Shown here: positions 57,329 through 64,000 of the stretch, in pieces
Numbering within the stretch: the stretch's first letter is position 1
How the letters are laid out: every line of letters starts with the position of its first letter
DNA from: Spongisporangium articulatum
Lineage (GTDB): Bacteria; Actinomycetota; Actinomycetes; Actinomycetales; Kineosporiaceae
Reading direction: 5' to 3'
Length of the DNA: 64,000 nucleotides
Assembly: GCF_044465595.1 (NCBI RefSeq)
Contig: NZ_JBITLV010000003.1
Span: 62,001 to 126,000, forward strand
The notes under the pieces: generated by a model
Seen by the model: only the letters and a program-made list of their open reading frames with translations
Databases searched by the model: none
What the model was told of the DNA's origin: nothing
Made by a program: the position numbers and the translations under genes

Positions 57329-57945
57329 TCGCCACGCCCTGGGGGTTGTCCGTCACCGCGACCGGCACGGCGCAGGCCACCCCGGACCTGGTGCGGATCG
57401 GTTTCGGCGTGACCCACCTGGCGACCGAGCCGGCGGCGGCGTTCGCCGGCGCGCGGGCCGTTGTGGCCGCCGTGCGGGCCGTGCTCGGCGAACACCGCGT
57501 GGCGGCCGACGCCGTGCTGGACGCCCATCTGCGCCTCACCACCGTCTGGAGCTACCCGGAGGGCCGTCAGGTCCTCGACGGCCACCAGTGCGACGCCACG
57601 TTCGTCGTGGAGACCCGCACCCCGGACGACGCGCCGCAGTTGATGGTCGACCTGATCGCCGCGGGGGTGACCGGCATCCAGTCCGTCGACTTCGACGTCG
57701 CCGACCGGGAGGCCCTGCTCGACCACGCTCGTCGGGCGGCGATGCAGGCGGCCCGGCGGAAGGCGGAACTCCTCGCCGAGGCGGGCGGGGTCCGGGTGGG
57801 CCGGGTGCTGCACATCGAGGACGGCGATGCGGGCGGAGGTGGGCCCGCGGTCGCCTTCAAGGCCGACGTCGCGGACCCGGGCCTGCCGCCGGGCCGGATC
57901 ACGGTCACGGCCGGGGTGACGGTCGGGTACGCGCTCGAACCCTGA
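57325..57945 (+). CDS. SIMPL-domain (DUF541) protein
   Basis: A 206-residue SIMPL protein: LSVTATGTAQATPDLVRIGF, the Y-P-x-G core (VWSYPEGRQVLDGHQCDATF), then DADREALLDHARRAAMQAAR-type helix and GVRVGRVLHIED. It lacks a signal peptide, unlike periplasmic members, so it is cytosolic. The function of the family is unknown. Translationally coupled to the glycosyltransferase gene by a GTGA overlap. Confidence 0.85.
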   Translation: MIATPWGLSVTATGTAQATPDLVRIGFGVTHLATEPAAAFAGARAVVAAVRAVLGEHRVAADAVLDAHLRLTTVWSYPEGRQVLDGHQCDATFVVETRTPDDAPQLMVDLIAAGVTGIQSVDFDVADREALLDHARRAAMQAARRKAELLAEAGGVRVGRVLHIEDGDAGGGGPAVAFKADVADPGLPPGRITVTAGVTVGYALEP

Positions 57946-58023
57946 ACCCTCGCGCAGCCGTGTGATCAACCGGACAGGAGACCCCCTCCGCTTGACCCCC
58001 CGGCGAGGGCCGACAATGGGGCC

Positions 58024-59190
58024 ATGGCGAGTCAGACGAACGACCCCGGCCTCTTCAGCGTGCCCGAGGACTACGAGGAGCTGCGCGCCGCCGTGCGGCA
58101 CCTCGCCGAGGACAAGATCGCCCCGCACGCGGCCGAGGTCGACGCGACGGCCAGCTTCCCGCAGGAGTCGTACCAGGCGCTGATCGACGGCCAGTTCCAC
58201 GCCCCGCACATCCCGGCCGAGTACGGCGGGGTGGGGGCCGACGCGCTGGCCAGCTGCATCGTGATCGAGGAGATCGCGCGGGCCTGCACGTCGTCCTCGC
58301 TGATCCCGGCCGTCAACAAGCTGGCCACGCTCCCCCTGATGCTCGGCGCGAGCGAGGAGCTGAAGCACAAGTACCTGACCCCCGTCGCGAACGGTGACGC
58401 CCTGTTCTCCTACGCGCTGTCGGAGCGTGAGGCGGGCAGCGACACCGCGTCGATGAAGACCCGCGCCGTGCCCGACGGCGACGACTGGGTGCTCACCGGC
58501 ACCAAGGCGTGGATCAGCAACGCCGGCGAGTCCGAGTACTACACGGTCATGGCGGTCACCGACCCCGACGGCCGGCGGGGCGCGAACGTCAGCGCCTTCG
58601 TCGTCGAGAAGACCGACGAGGGGGTGAGTTTCAGCGAGAAGGAGCGCAAGCTGGGGATCAAGGGCTCCCCCACCCGCGAGGTCATCCTCGACCACGTGCG
58701 CATCCCCGGCGACCGGATGATCGGCGCCCCCGGCGAGGGCCTGAAGATCGCCCTGCGCACCCTCGACCACTCGCGCGTGGCCATCGGCGCACAGGCGCTC
58801 GGCATCGCCCAGGGCGCTCTCGACGTGGCCACCGCCTACGTGAAGGAGCGCCGCCAGTTCGGCAAGGCGATCGCCGAGTTCCAGGGCCTGCAGTTCATGC
58901 TCGCCGACATGGCGATGGAGCTCGCGGCGGCCCGGGCCCTCGTCTACGTGGCGGCGGGCAAGTCCGACCGCAACGAAGCCGACCTCGGCTTCTTCGGCGC
59001 GGCGGCCAAGTGCAAGGCGGCGGACGTCGCCATGCAGGTCACGACCGACGCCGTCCAGCTGCTCGGCGGGGCCGGCTACACGCAGGACTTCCCCGTCGAG
59101 CGGATGATGCGCGACGCCAAGATCACCCAGATCTACGAGGGCACCAACCAGATCCAGCGCATCGTGATGGCCCGCCAGCTGCTGCGCTAG
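58024..59190 (+). CDS. Acyl-CoA dehydrogenase
   Basis: A 388-residue flavoenzyme. N-domain DLAEDKIAPHAAEVDA-like region, FAD-binding ALSEREAGSDTASMKTRAV, WISNAGESEYYTVMAVT, C-domain QFGKAIAEFQGLQFMLADMA and the catalytic Glu in QIYEGTNQIQRIVMARQLL. It oxidises an acyl-CoA to the enoyl-CoA; a short- or branched-chain substrate is likely but not shown. GACAAT lies six bases before ATG 58024, so the transcript may be leaderless; TTGACC further upstream is only 14 bp away, short for a -35. Confidence 0.92.
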   Translation: MASQTNDPGLFSVPEDYEELRAAVRHLAEDKIAPHAAEVDATASFPQESYQALIDGQFHAPHIPAEYGGVGADALASCIVIEEIARACTSSSLIPAVNKLATLPLMLGASEELKHKYLTPVANGDALFSYALSEREAGSDTASMKTRAVPDGDDWVLTGTKAWISNAGESEYYTVMAVTDPDGRRGANVSAFVVEKTDEGVSFSEKERKLGIKGSPTREVILDHVRIPGDRMIGAPGEGLKIALRTLDHSRVAIGAQALGIAQGALDVATAYVKERRQFGKAIAEFQGLQFMLADMAMELAAARALVYVAAGKSDRNEADLGFFGAAAKCKAADVAMQVTTDAVQLLGGAGYTQDFPVERMMRDAKITQIYEGTNQIQRIVMARQLLR

Positions 59191-59191
59191 A

Positions 59192-59444
59192 GGTCCGTGT
59201 CACGGCCCGCGGGGCTGCCTCGTCCCGTGACCGACAGCGGTTCGGTCGGTTCGGCCAGCCCGGCGCGATGCTGCGCGACCGGGACGGGCGGGTCGCGGGG
59301 GCCATGGCGCTGGACGTGCTCGGCGGGCGGGTGCAGGCGATCCGCACGGTCGTGAACCCCGACAAGCTCGCCCACCTAGGGCCGGTCGCCGACGCCTGGG
59401 CGATGATGCACGAACTGACCCGGACCCGCCGCGGCCTGCCCTGA
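59192..59444 (+). pseudogene. Remnant of an ECF sigma factor (SigJ type) C-terminus
   Basis: The frame reads RFGQPGAMLRDRDGRVAGAM, ALDVLGGRVQAIRTVVNPDK and LAHLGPVADAWAMM. This matches the SnoaL-like tail of SigJ-type ECF sigma factors (NGQPGA... GRVQAIRSVVNPDKL). The sigma-2 and sigma-4 DNA-binding regions are missing, and there is no start codon of its own with an RBS, so it is a leftover. Confidence 0.65.
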
Positions 59445-59474
59445 CCGACGAGCGCACCGCGGCGGGCAGCAGAA

Positions 59475-59516
59475 AGCGGGGTGATCGGAGCCGTTCCCGG
59501 CCCTGATCACCCCGCT
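59475..59516. terminator. Bidirectional hairpin terminator before pckG
   Basis: AGCGGGGTGATC (59475-59486) and GATCACCCCGCT (59505-59516) form a perfect 12-bp stem with an 18-nt loop. It lies between converging units (sigma remnant and PEPCK gene, whose stop is at 59536). Confidence 0.75.
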
Positions 59517-59535
59517 CTCTGCGGCTAACTGCGGA

Positions 59536-61368
59536 TCACTCGGCGTTGAGGGCGTCCGCCACGCGGCGGTGCGCCGCCCAGATCTCCTCGGGCAGGTTCG
59601 GGAACCCGGCCAGGTGCTTCTCGCGGAACCCGATCTCCTGCTTCCACCGCTCGACGTCGATGGTCAGGATGGTGTTGAGGTCGTCGGCGTCGACCTCCAG
59701 GCCCTCGAGGTTCAGCTCCTCGACGGTCGGGATGATGCCGACGGGCGTCTCGACGCCGGTGACCTCGCCGTTCTTCAGCTGCATGAGCCACAGCAGCGGG
59801 CGCAGGTTCTCGCGGTAGCCCGGCCACAGGAACCGGCCGTCGTCGCCGCGCTGGAACCAGTTGACGTGCGCGAAGATCGGCTGCTCCGTGGCCGCGCCGA
59901 CGATCTTCAGCCAGTGCGCCGCGTAGTCACCCTCGGGGTAGGACATGAACGGCCGCATCGACATCGGGTCGTAGCGCAGCTGGCCGTCGAGGCCGTCCGC
60001 GGCGAAGGTCGCCTCGGCGCCCAGGGTCAGGCCGTCGTAGACGCCCTCGGCCAGGTCCTTGATCGCGCGCACCAGCGGCTCGCGGTCGCGGGTGCGGCCG
60101 CCGAAGATGATCGCGTCGATCGGGACACCCTTGGGGTCCTCGAAGTCCGGCGCCACGTTCGGCACGTTGGCCAGCGTGGTGGTGAACCGGCTGTTCGGGT
60201 GCGCCCACGGCGAGTCGTCGCCCGGCTCGCGGTCGGCGATGCGCTCGCCCTTCCAGTCGAGCCAGCCGTCGAGGTCCTCCGGCGGGTTCTTCGTGCGCCC
60301 CTCGAACCAGACCTCGTGGGTCTTCTCGTTGTAGGCGATGTTCGTGAAGATCGCGCCGGTGCCGGGAGCGATCGCGTCCAGCGCCGTCGGGTTCGTGACC
60401 TCGTTCGTGTCCTTGGCGACCCCGAAGACGCCGAACTCCGGGTTCATCCCGTAGAGCTTGCCGTCGGTGGGGTCCACCCACAGCCACGCGATGTCGTCGC
60501 CGTAGAACTCCACGTGGTACCGGTCGCCGAGCGCGTCCGGCGCCAGGGTCATGGCCAGGTTGGTCTTGCCCGAGGCGCTCGGGAAGCCACCACAGATGTG
60601 GTACTTCTTCCCGGTCTCCTTGTCGGTGATGCCCAACAGCATGAACTGCTCGGCGAGGAACTTGCCGCTCGCCCAGCCGTCGTAGGCGGCCTGGCGCAGA
60701 CCGTGGGCGATCTTGCCCAGCAGCGCGTTGCCGCCGTAGGACGACCCGAAGTGCAGGATCGTGCGCTCGTCGCCGATCGTCACGAAGTAGCGCTTGTCGT
60801 CGGGGGTGCCGTGGCCCAGGTTCTCCAGGTCACCGGTCACGTGCACGGCCCGGACGAAGCTGTTCGGGTCGGCCAGGTTCTCGATGAAGTCCTTGCCGAC
60901 GCGGGCCATCCGGATCATGTGCAGGACGACGGTGCGGCTGTCGGTCAGCTCGACGCCGGCCGCGTACGCCTCCAGCGGCGAGCCGGGGGGCGCCATCAGG
61001 TAGGGGACGACGTACATCGTCTTGCCCACGGAGGCGCCGCGCATGAGCGACTCCAGCTTCGGCTTCATCTCCGAGGCGGGCCGCCAGTTGTTGTAGGCGC
61101 CCTTGTCGGACTCCTTGTTCGAGGCCACGATCGTGCGCTCCTCGGAGCGCGCCGTGTCCTTCTGGTAGCTGCGCGAGTAGTAGAGGTTGTCGCCCGCGGG
61201 CAGCAGCTCACCGGCGGCCACGGCCTCCTGGAGCAGGCGCGCGTCGTCCGCCGCGCTCACCACCTCGACGCGGGCGGCACCCGTGAGTTCGGCCCAGTAG
61301 GCCACGTACTCACGCACGTGCGGGTTCTTCACACCCGCCTCGTCGAGCACTGCCAAAACGTCTGCCAC
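59536..61368 (-). CDS. pckG: Phosphoenolpyruvate carboxykinase (GTP)
   Basis: A 610-residue GTP-type PEPCK (oxaloacetate plus GTP to PEP, GDP and CO2). The phosphate loop reads GGFPSASGKTNLAMTLAP; in typical GTP-PEPCKs this is FPSACGKTN, so the usual reactive Cys is Ser266 (codon TCG). Other motifs: WVDPTDGKLYGMNPEFGVFG, FGGRTRDREPLV and WFQRGDDGRFLWPG (a lid region). It converges with the sigma remnant through a terminator. In this genome it works with PEP synthase and aldolase for gluconeogenesis; activity with Ser at this site needs testing. Confidence 0.93.
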   Translation of the reverse strand: MADVLAVLDEAGVKNPHVREYVAYWAELTGAARVEVVSAADDARLLQEAVAAGELLPAGDNLYYSRSYQKDTARSEERTIVASNKESDKGAYNNWRPASEMKPKLESLMRGASVGKTMYVVPYLMAPPGSPLEAYAAGVELTDSRTVVLHMIRMARVGKDFIENLADPNSFVRAVHVTGDLENLGHGTPDDKRYFVTIGDERTILHFGSSYGGNALLGKIAHGLRQAAYDGWASGKFLAEQFMLLGITDKETGKKYHICGGFPSASGKTNLAMTLAPDALGDRYHVEFYGDDIAWLWVDPTDGKLYGMNPEFGVFGVAKDTNEVTNPTALDAIAPGTGAIFTNIAYNEKTHEVWFEGRTKNPPEDLDGWLDWKGERIADREPGDDSPWAHPNSRFTTTLANVPNVAPDFEDPKGVPIDAIIFGGRTRDREPLVRAIKDLAEGVYDGLTLGAEATFAADGLDGQLRYDPMSMRPFMSYPEGDYAAHWLKIVGAATEQPIFAHVNWFQRGDDGRFLWPGYRENLRPLLWLMQLKNGEVTGVETPVGIIPTVEELNLEGLEVDADDLNTILTIDVERWKQEIGFREKHLAGFPNLPEEIWAAHRRVADALNAE

Positions 61369-61514
61369 GTCGGAACCTCCTGCGTCCGAGTCCCCTGCGA
61401 CTGCGGGGTGTACTGGGGCTCGACGGTAGTGGACCCTGCGGTAACAGCCAGGCGTTCAGCGTGTTACTCCCGGCACTTTGTCCGGACAGCCTGCGGAAAC
61501 GCGTGTGAGCTATT

Positions 61515-62978
61515 TCACATGCCTCGGTCGAGCCCGACGATCATGCACCGAGTGTCGGTCATGTCCCGAAGCTGGGCCAGGCCGCCGACCCGGCCCCAGC
61601 CGGTCCGGCTCCCGGCCGCCCCGCCGAACGGCTGGGCCCCCTCGAAGTAGTCGGTCGAGTCGTTCACCACCACGGAACCGCAGCGCAGCTCCTCACCGAA
61701 CCGGAACGCCCGCGGCAGCGACGAGGTGAACACCGCCCCCTGCAGGCCCAGCGGGTCGGCGTTGGCGACCCGCAGCAGCTCGTCGTCCCCGCCCGCCACC
61801 GGCACGATCGGCAGTACCGGGCCGAACGACTCCTCGCGGGCCACGGCCATGGCCGGGGTCACGTCGTCCAGCACCGTGAACTCGTAGTAGAGGTCGGTCG
61901 GCATGCCCGCGCGGCGCGCCCCGCCCGCCAGCACCGAGGCGCCCTGGGCGACGGCGTCGGCGACGTGCCGGTCCATCTTCGCGGCGCTGGTCTCGTTGTT
62001 CAGCGGGCCCATCGTGGTGGCGTCGTCGAACGGGTCGCCGAGCACCGCCGCCGAGCGCGCCTTGAGCACCGCCGCGACGAACTCCTCGTGCACCTCGGCC
62101 TGGACCAGCACCCGCTCCGTGGCGCAGCACACCTGGCCGGCGTTCCAGTACGCGCCGTACACCGCCGCCTCGGCCGCGTGCTCCAGGTCGGCGTCGTCCA
62201 GGACGACGACCGGCCCGTTCCCGCTGGCCTCGATGATCGACCGCTTCAACCCGGCCGCCCGCACGATCCGCTCGGCCGTGGCGCTCGACCCGACGAACCC
62301 GATCGCGTCGACCCCCGGGTGGGTGACCAGCTGCTCCCCCACCGGGCCGTCGCCCGGCAGGATCGAGACCAGGCCCTCGGGAACGCCCGCCTCCGTGAGG
62401 AGCTCGCCCAGCCGCAGGCAGGCCAGTGGCGTGTGGCCCGGCGGCTTGGCCACCACCGCGTTGCCCGTGGCCAGGGCCGGCGCCACGAACTCCGTCATGA
62501 TCATGAGTGGGAAGTTCCAGGGCGTCACGGCGGCCCAGACCCCGACCGGGACCCGGAACGTGAACATCCGCTTGGTCCGCGACGTCGACGGGATCACTTC
62601 GCCGAAGAGGCGTTTCGCGTCCTCCGCCGAGTCGGTGAACAGCGCCGCCGTGTCCTCGACGTCGACGACCGCCTCGGCGGCGTACGGCTTGCCCTGCTCC
62701 AGGGTGGTCAGCCGGGCCAGTTCCGCGGCGTCGGCCTCGATCAGGCGGGCCACCCGGTGGCACAGCTGCGCCCGCTCGGACGCCGTCCAGTGCCGGTAGT
62801 CGTCGAAGGCGACCCGGGCGGCCGCCACGGCCGCGTCGACGTCCGCGCGCCCGACGTCCGGCAGCTCGGCCAGCGTCTGCCCGGTGACGGGCGAGACGAC
62901 CGGGGTGGCCCCCGCGCCGGTGCCGTCGACGAACCGGCCTGCGACGTACAGCTTCGGGTTCGACCTGAGGGCTGCCAT
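61515..62978 (-). CDS. Aldehyde dehydrogenase
   Basis: A 487-residue NAD(P)-dependent ALDH. The oxyanion Asn is in TPWNFPLMIM, the general-base Glu in IIEASGNGP (usual EL-G-G-x-x-P), and the nucleophile in NAGQVCCATERV. The N-terminal sequence LYVAGRFVDGTGAGATPV is typical. The ATG at 62978 is where a transcript from CAGGCT (62990-62985) would begin, so it should be leaderless and DosR-box controlled, like the alcohol dehydrogenase at 12523. The two may handle aldehyde made by fermentation or sugar cleavage. Confidence 0.9.
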   Translation of the reverse strand: MAALRSNPKLYVAGRFVDGTGAGATPVVSPVTGQTLAELPDVGRADVDAAVAAARVAFDDYRHWTASERAQLCHRVARLIEADAAELARLTTLEQGKPYAAEAVVDVEDTAALFTDSAEDAKRLFGEVIPSTSRTKRMFTFRVPVGVWAAVTPWNFPLMIMTEFVAPALATGNAVVAKPPGHTPLACLRLGELLTEAGVPEGLVSILPGDGPVGEQLVTHPGVDAIGFVGSSATAERIVRAAGLKRSIIEASGNGPVVVLDDADLEHAAEAAVYGAYWNAGQVCCATERVLVQAEVHEEFVAAVLKARSAAVLGDPFDDATTMGPLNNETSAAKMDRHVADAVAQGASVLAGGARRAGMPTDLYYEFTVLDDVTPAMAVAREESFGPVLPIVPVAGGDDELLRVANADPLGLQGAVFTSSLPRAFRFGEELRCGSVVVNDSTDYFEGAQPFGGAAGSRTGWGRVGGLAQLRDMTDTRCMIVGLDRGM

Positions 62979-62984
62979 GGCCCC

Positions 62985-63029
62985 AGCCTGCCACCCGCGG
63001 GTCCCACCGGGAACGGGACTTCCGGCCCT
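62985..63029 (-). promoter_or_regulatory. DosR-type box acting toward the aldehyde dehydrogenase
   Basis: CGGGACTTCCGGCCCT (63014-63029), read leftward, has CAGGCT (62990-62985, minus strand) 31.5 bp from the centre. ATG 62978 lies seven bases after the hexamer. Confidence 0.6.
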
Positions 63030-63057
63030 GACCGGGCCGTCCCCGCCTGCCTACCGT
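63014..63057 (+). promoter_or_regulatory. DosR-type box and -10 for the flavin-binding protein
   Basis: The same box has TACCGT (63052-63057) starting 30.5 bp from its centre; ATG 63064 is six bases after it. Confidence 0.65.
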
Positions 63058-63063
63058 CGAGGG

Positions 63064-63483
63064 ATGAGCAAGCCGACCACCCATGCGTCCCCCGGCCCGC
63101 CGGCCGCACGGTCGACGGAGGACATGAGCCCCGTCGAGGCCCGCCGGCTGCTGGCCGCCGCCCCCTTCGGGCGGCTCGTCTACACGTACGGCGCCCTGCC
63201 GGAGGTGATCCCCGTCAACATCCGGCTGGACGACGAGGCCCTCCTCGTGCGGGTGTCCTTCCGGTCCCGCGCGGCGCGGGCCGCGCTGAACACCGTGGTC
63301 GCCCTCCAGGTGGACGAGATCGACCCGGTCGCCCGCACCGGCTGGAGCATCACCGTCATCGGGCGCAGCACGGTCGCGAACCCGGCCCGCATCCCGGACG
63401 ACCCGTGGGTGCGGGGCGAGCACGACCTGGTCATCGCCATCCCGCTGGAACGGGTGACCGGCCGGCGGCTCGTCGCCCTCTGA
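63064..63483 (+). CDS. Pyridoxamine 5'-phosphate oxidase-like flavin-binding protein
   Basis: A 139-residue split-barrel protein: SPVEARRLLAAAPFGRLVYT, EVIPVNIRLDDEALLVRVSF, NTVVALQVDEIDPVARTGWS and the end IPLERVTGRRLVAL, shared with the paralogue at 27331. The transcript appears leaderless. A PPOX-like member of the dormancy-type regulon; FMN or F420 binding is expected, substrate unknown. Divergent from the aldehyde dehydrogenase, sharing one box, and 100 bp upstream of a stress-protein gene with its own box. Confidence 0.87.
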   Translation: MSKPTTHASPGPPAARSTEDMSPVEARRLLAAAPFGRLVYTYGALPEVIPVNIRLDDEALLVRVSFRSRAARAALNTVVALQVDEIDPVARTGWSITVIGRSTVANPARIPDDPWVRGEHDLVIAIPLERVTGRRLVAL

Positions 63484-63509
63484 GCCGGGCCCTGAACGGC
63501 CTTCCCGTG

Positions 63510-63553
63510 CGGGACTTTCGCCCCTGACGCCGTGGAACCGGCGGTGGCAGAGT
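63510..63553 (+). promoter_or_regulatory. DosR-type box and -10 for the last stress-protein gene
   Basis: CGGGACTTTCGCCCCT at 63510-63525, with CAGAGT (63548-63553) 30.5 bp from its centre. A looser copy (CGGGCCCTGAACGGCC, 63486-63501) 24 bp upstream could be a distal site. Confidence 0.65.
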
Positions 63554-63583
63554 CACGTTGAGCTCGAGGGAAGGGAGATCGAC

Positions 63584-64000
63584 ATGACGCAGGGTCGCGT
63601 GGTGGTCGGCTACGACGGACGGTGGCAGGGCCCCGAGGTGCTCGACGCGGCGGCCGCGGAGGCCGAGCGGCGCGGCGTGCCGCTGTCGCTGGTGACGCTG
63701 ATCCGGGTCGAGGACGACGCCCAGTGCCTGAGCGAGCGCCCGCCCTACGGCCGCCAGGCCCGCAAGGTGGCGCGCCGGGCGCTCGACGAGGCCCGCGCCT
63801 ACCTGGCCGTCCGGCGACCGGGGCTTCGGGTGGCCTGTCACGTGCTCTCGTTCGACGAGGTCGACCCCGAGGTCGAACCGTTCCGCTCGTGCGCCGTCCT
63901 GGTGCTCGGTGACCGCGGCAACCACGACGCACCGCCCCGGGCGCTGGGGTCGGCCAGCCGCCGGTTGTCCGGGGCGGTGGCCGCTCCGCTGCTCGAGGTC
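63584..64000 (+). CDS. Universal stress protein-like (partial)
   Basis: 139 codons to the window edge, no stop. VVVGYDGRWQGPEVLDAAAA at the start, VSLVTLIRVE-type strand, VLVLGDRGNHDAPPRALGSA and SRRLSGAVAAPLLEV at the end. It is one USP domain with a degenerate nucleotide loop (DRGNHDAPP). ATG 63584 lies behind AGGGAAGGGAG. The gene continues beyond 64000. Confidence 0.8.
   Translation, partial: MTQGRVVVGYDGRWQGPEVLDAAAAEAERRGVPLSLVTLIRVEDDAQCLSERPPYGRQARKVARRALDEARAYLAVRRPGLRVACHVLSFDEVDPEVEPFRSCAVLVLGDRGNHDAPPRALGSASRRLSGAVAAPLLEV

Overview
The window is very GC-rich (low 70s percent by eye), with tightly packed genes, many ATGA/GTGA stop-start overlaps and many genes that appear leaderless. 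Gene content (GTP-type PEP carboxykinase, ANTAR protein, F420-type Ddn oxidoreductase, Rv1733c-like membrane protein, DevR/DevS pair) points to a high-GC Actinomycetota. I cannot assign a genus; nothing here is a plasmid, phage or CRISPR locus.

1-29.6 kb and 62.5-64 kb: a hypoxia/dormancy programme like the mycobacterial DosR regulon. It holds a DevR-like response regulator (23078-23722), a heme-GAF kinase like DevS (27879-29627), several universal stress proteins, FMN-binding split-barrel proteins, a P-type ATPase, an Rv1733c-like protein, an ABC exporter, a DUF1003 protein and a carbon module for life without oxygen: PFL and its activase, GAPDH, zinc alcohol dehydrogenase, aldehyde dehydrogenase, PEP synthase, class I aldolase and a GNAT/acyl-CoA ligase fusion. 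In front of these transcription units I find a 16-bp degenerate palindrome resembling (A/C)GGGACnnnngnCCC(T/G), centred 30.5 or 31.5 bp upstream of a -10-like hexamer. Some start codons sit where transcription should begin. Three boxes appear to serve divergent genes on both sides, and three units have tandem boxes 21-23 bp apart. One member is a PAS-GAF protein with a kinase-like dimerisation helix in which the phospho-accepting His is Asn and the ATPase domain is missing.

29.7-39.4 kb: a sugar catabolic operon on the minus strand (FucI-like isomerase, ABC importer with lipoprotein, two FGGY kinases, class II aldolase) with a divergent LacI regulator and operator-like palindromes between them.

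39.5-50.2 kb: an accessory stretch with clear gene decay: a Na/Ca exchanger fragment with an in-frame stop, a frameshifted small gene, an antiporter tail, a GH15/SRPBCC deletion fusion and a DUF4396 gene with an internal deletion. Intact genes lie between them: a CrtI-like oxidoreductase, SnoaL-like protein, MarR regulator, AI-2E transporter, a lipoprotein/kinase/response-regulator operon, a STAS protein with a degenerate PP2C partner, and a Ddn-like oxidoreductase. Two pairs of related palindromic operators overlap leaderless starts in and next to this stretch.

50-62 kb: ClC channel, CopD-CtaG fusion, tRNA-Leu(GAG), ANTAR protein, PAP2 phosphatase, glycosyltransferase, SIMPL protein, acyl-CoA dehydrogenase, a sigma-factor remnant, PEP carboxykinase and aldehyde dehydrogenase, the last back under a DosR-type box.
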